A DNA stretch of 64,000 bases from Enterobacter bugandensis. GTDB lineage: Bacteria; Pseudomonadota; Gammaproteobacteria; Enterobacterales; Enterobacteriaceae. The position numbers were made by a program, and so were the translations under genes. The notes below the pieces were generated by a model. That model was not told the origin of the DNA and made no database searches. It worked only from the letters and a program-made list of their open reading frames with translations. This document shows, one piece after another, positions 63,719-64,000 of the stretch (position 1 is its first letter; the number at the start of each line of letters is the position of its first letter). Location of the stretch: contig NZ_LT992502.1 in the NCBI RefSeq assembly GCF_900324475.1, forward strand, positions 2,108,001 through 2,172,000, given 5' to 3'.

Positions 63719-64000
63719 GCGAGCTGATTGTTACCCGTCATGGCCGCGTGCTGCAGCTGACGCTGAACCGTCCGGCGGCGCGCAACGCCCTTAACAACGC
63801 GCTGCTGGCGCAGCTTGCGGAACAGCTTGAGGCTGCCGCCGTGGATGCCGATATCGCCGTCTGCGTAATTTACGGTAGCGAGCGCTGCTTTGCCGCCGGG
63901 GCCGATCTCAACGAAATGGCGGAGAAGGACCTGCCCGCCACCCTGAACGATATCCGCCCGCAGCTATGGGCGCGCATTAACGCGTTTAACAAACCGCTGA
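63715..64000 (+). CDS. paaF: 2,3-dehydroadipyl-CoA hydratase PaaF, truncated by the window end
   Basis: Crotonase-family hydratase for a later step of phenylacetate breakdown. The visible 95 residues start MSELIVTRHGRVLQLTLNRPAARNALNNALL and contain the oxyanion-hole segment CFAAGADLNEMAEKDL. The start overlaps paaE by four bases. The rest lies beyond base 64000. Confidence 0.93.
   Translation, partial: MSELIVTRHGRVLQLTLNRPAARNALNNALLAQLAEQLEAAAVDADIAVCVIYGSERCFAAGADLNEMAEKDLPATLNDIRPQLWARINAFNKPL

Noticed and set aside
1..64000. CRISPR arrays, tRNA or rRNA genes, insertion sequences, integrases, phage genes
   Set aside because: I saw no regularly spaced repeats, no cloverleaf candidates with conserved arms, and no transposase, integrase or phage-like products in any frame.

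Overview
The window looks like chromosome from a member of the Enterobacter group (Enterobacterales). Most genes match Escherichia coli or Salmonella genes one for one, with nearly the same lengths. The osmU operon between clcB and dmsD follows the Salmonella order. The rarA-oqxAB-oqxR cluster is typical of Klebsiella and Enterobacter chromosomes. I see no rRNA, tRNA, CRISPR array, insertion sequence or prophage. The assignment rests on recalled protein similarity, not on a search.

Layout. (1) 1-3930: putrescine utilisation (puuD broken by a frameshift, puuA, puuP) with two PuuR-like operators. (2) 3961-9653: ynfM, ynfL, mlc, bioD2 and clcB, collinear with E. coli. (3) 9756-13188: the OsmU-type osmolyte ABC importer. 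(4) 13466-27108: an accessory block with a DUF1275 membrane protein, a GST, a chromosomal catA-type chloramphenicol acetyltransferase, SOS gene yebG, the rarA/oqxAB/oqxR efflux module, a two-component system divergent from a MipA/OmpV protein, and a SulP transporter. (5) 27144-32446: return to E. coli synteny (dmsD, ynfE-type reductase, ynfD, ynfC, speG, ynfB), but without the electron-transfer subunits ynfGH. (6) 32744-42819: the rspAB-ydfJ-ydfI sugar-acid locus, uninterrupted, with ydfZ, a UspG-like protein, rspR, ydfG and dcp. (7) 43093-46407: a flagellar-regulon chemoreceptor, a new 32-residue membrane protein and an MFS transporter. (8) 46426-51426: ldhA, a small unknown membrane protein, and ydbH-ynbE-ydbL. 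(9) 51427-64000: aromatic amine and phenylacetate catabolism (feaR, feaB, a diguanylate cyclase, tynA, paaZ and paaABCDEF, with paaF cut by the window end).

How they work together. TynA oxidises phenylethylamine in the periplasm, FeaB oxidises phenylacetaldehyde to phenylacetate, and the Paa enzymes epoxidise and open the ring. Tandem FeaR-like sites lie before both feaB and tynA, and PaaX-like sites lie between paaZ and paaA. RspA, RspB, YdfJ and YdfI look like an uptake and oxidation route for a sugar acid, with RspR encoded nearby. RarA and OqxR bracket oqxAB, whose promoter shows an overlapping marbox and inverted repeat.

The least explained elements are the 32-residue membrane protein at 44963-45061 with its own promoter and palindromic operator, a promoter motif shared by ydfI, the usp gene, rspR and possibly rspA, the membrane protein at 47741-48064 followed by a triple GTTACGCA repeat, and the orphan TCS/MipA pair.
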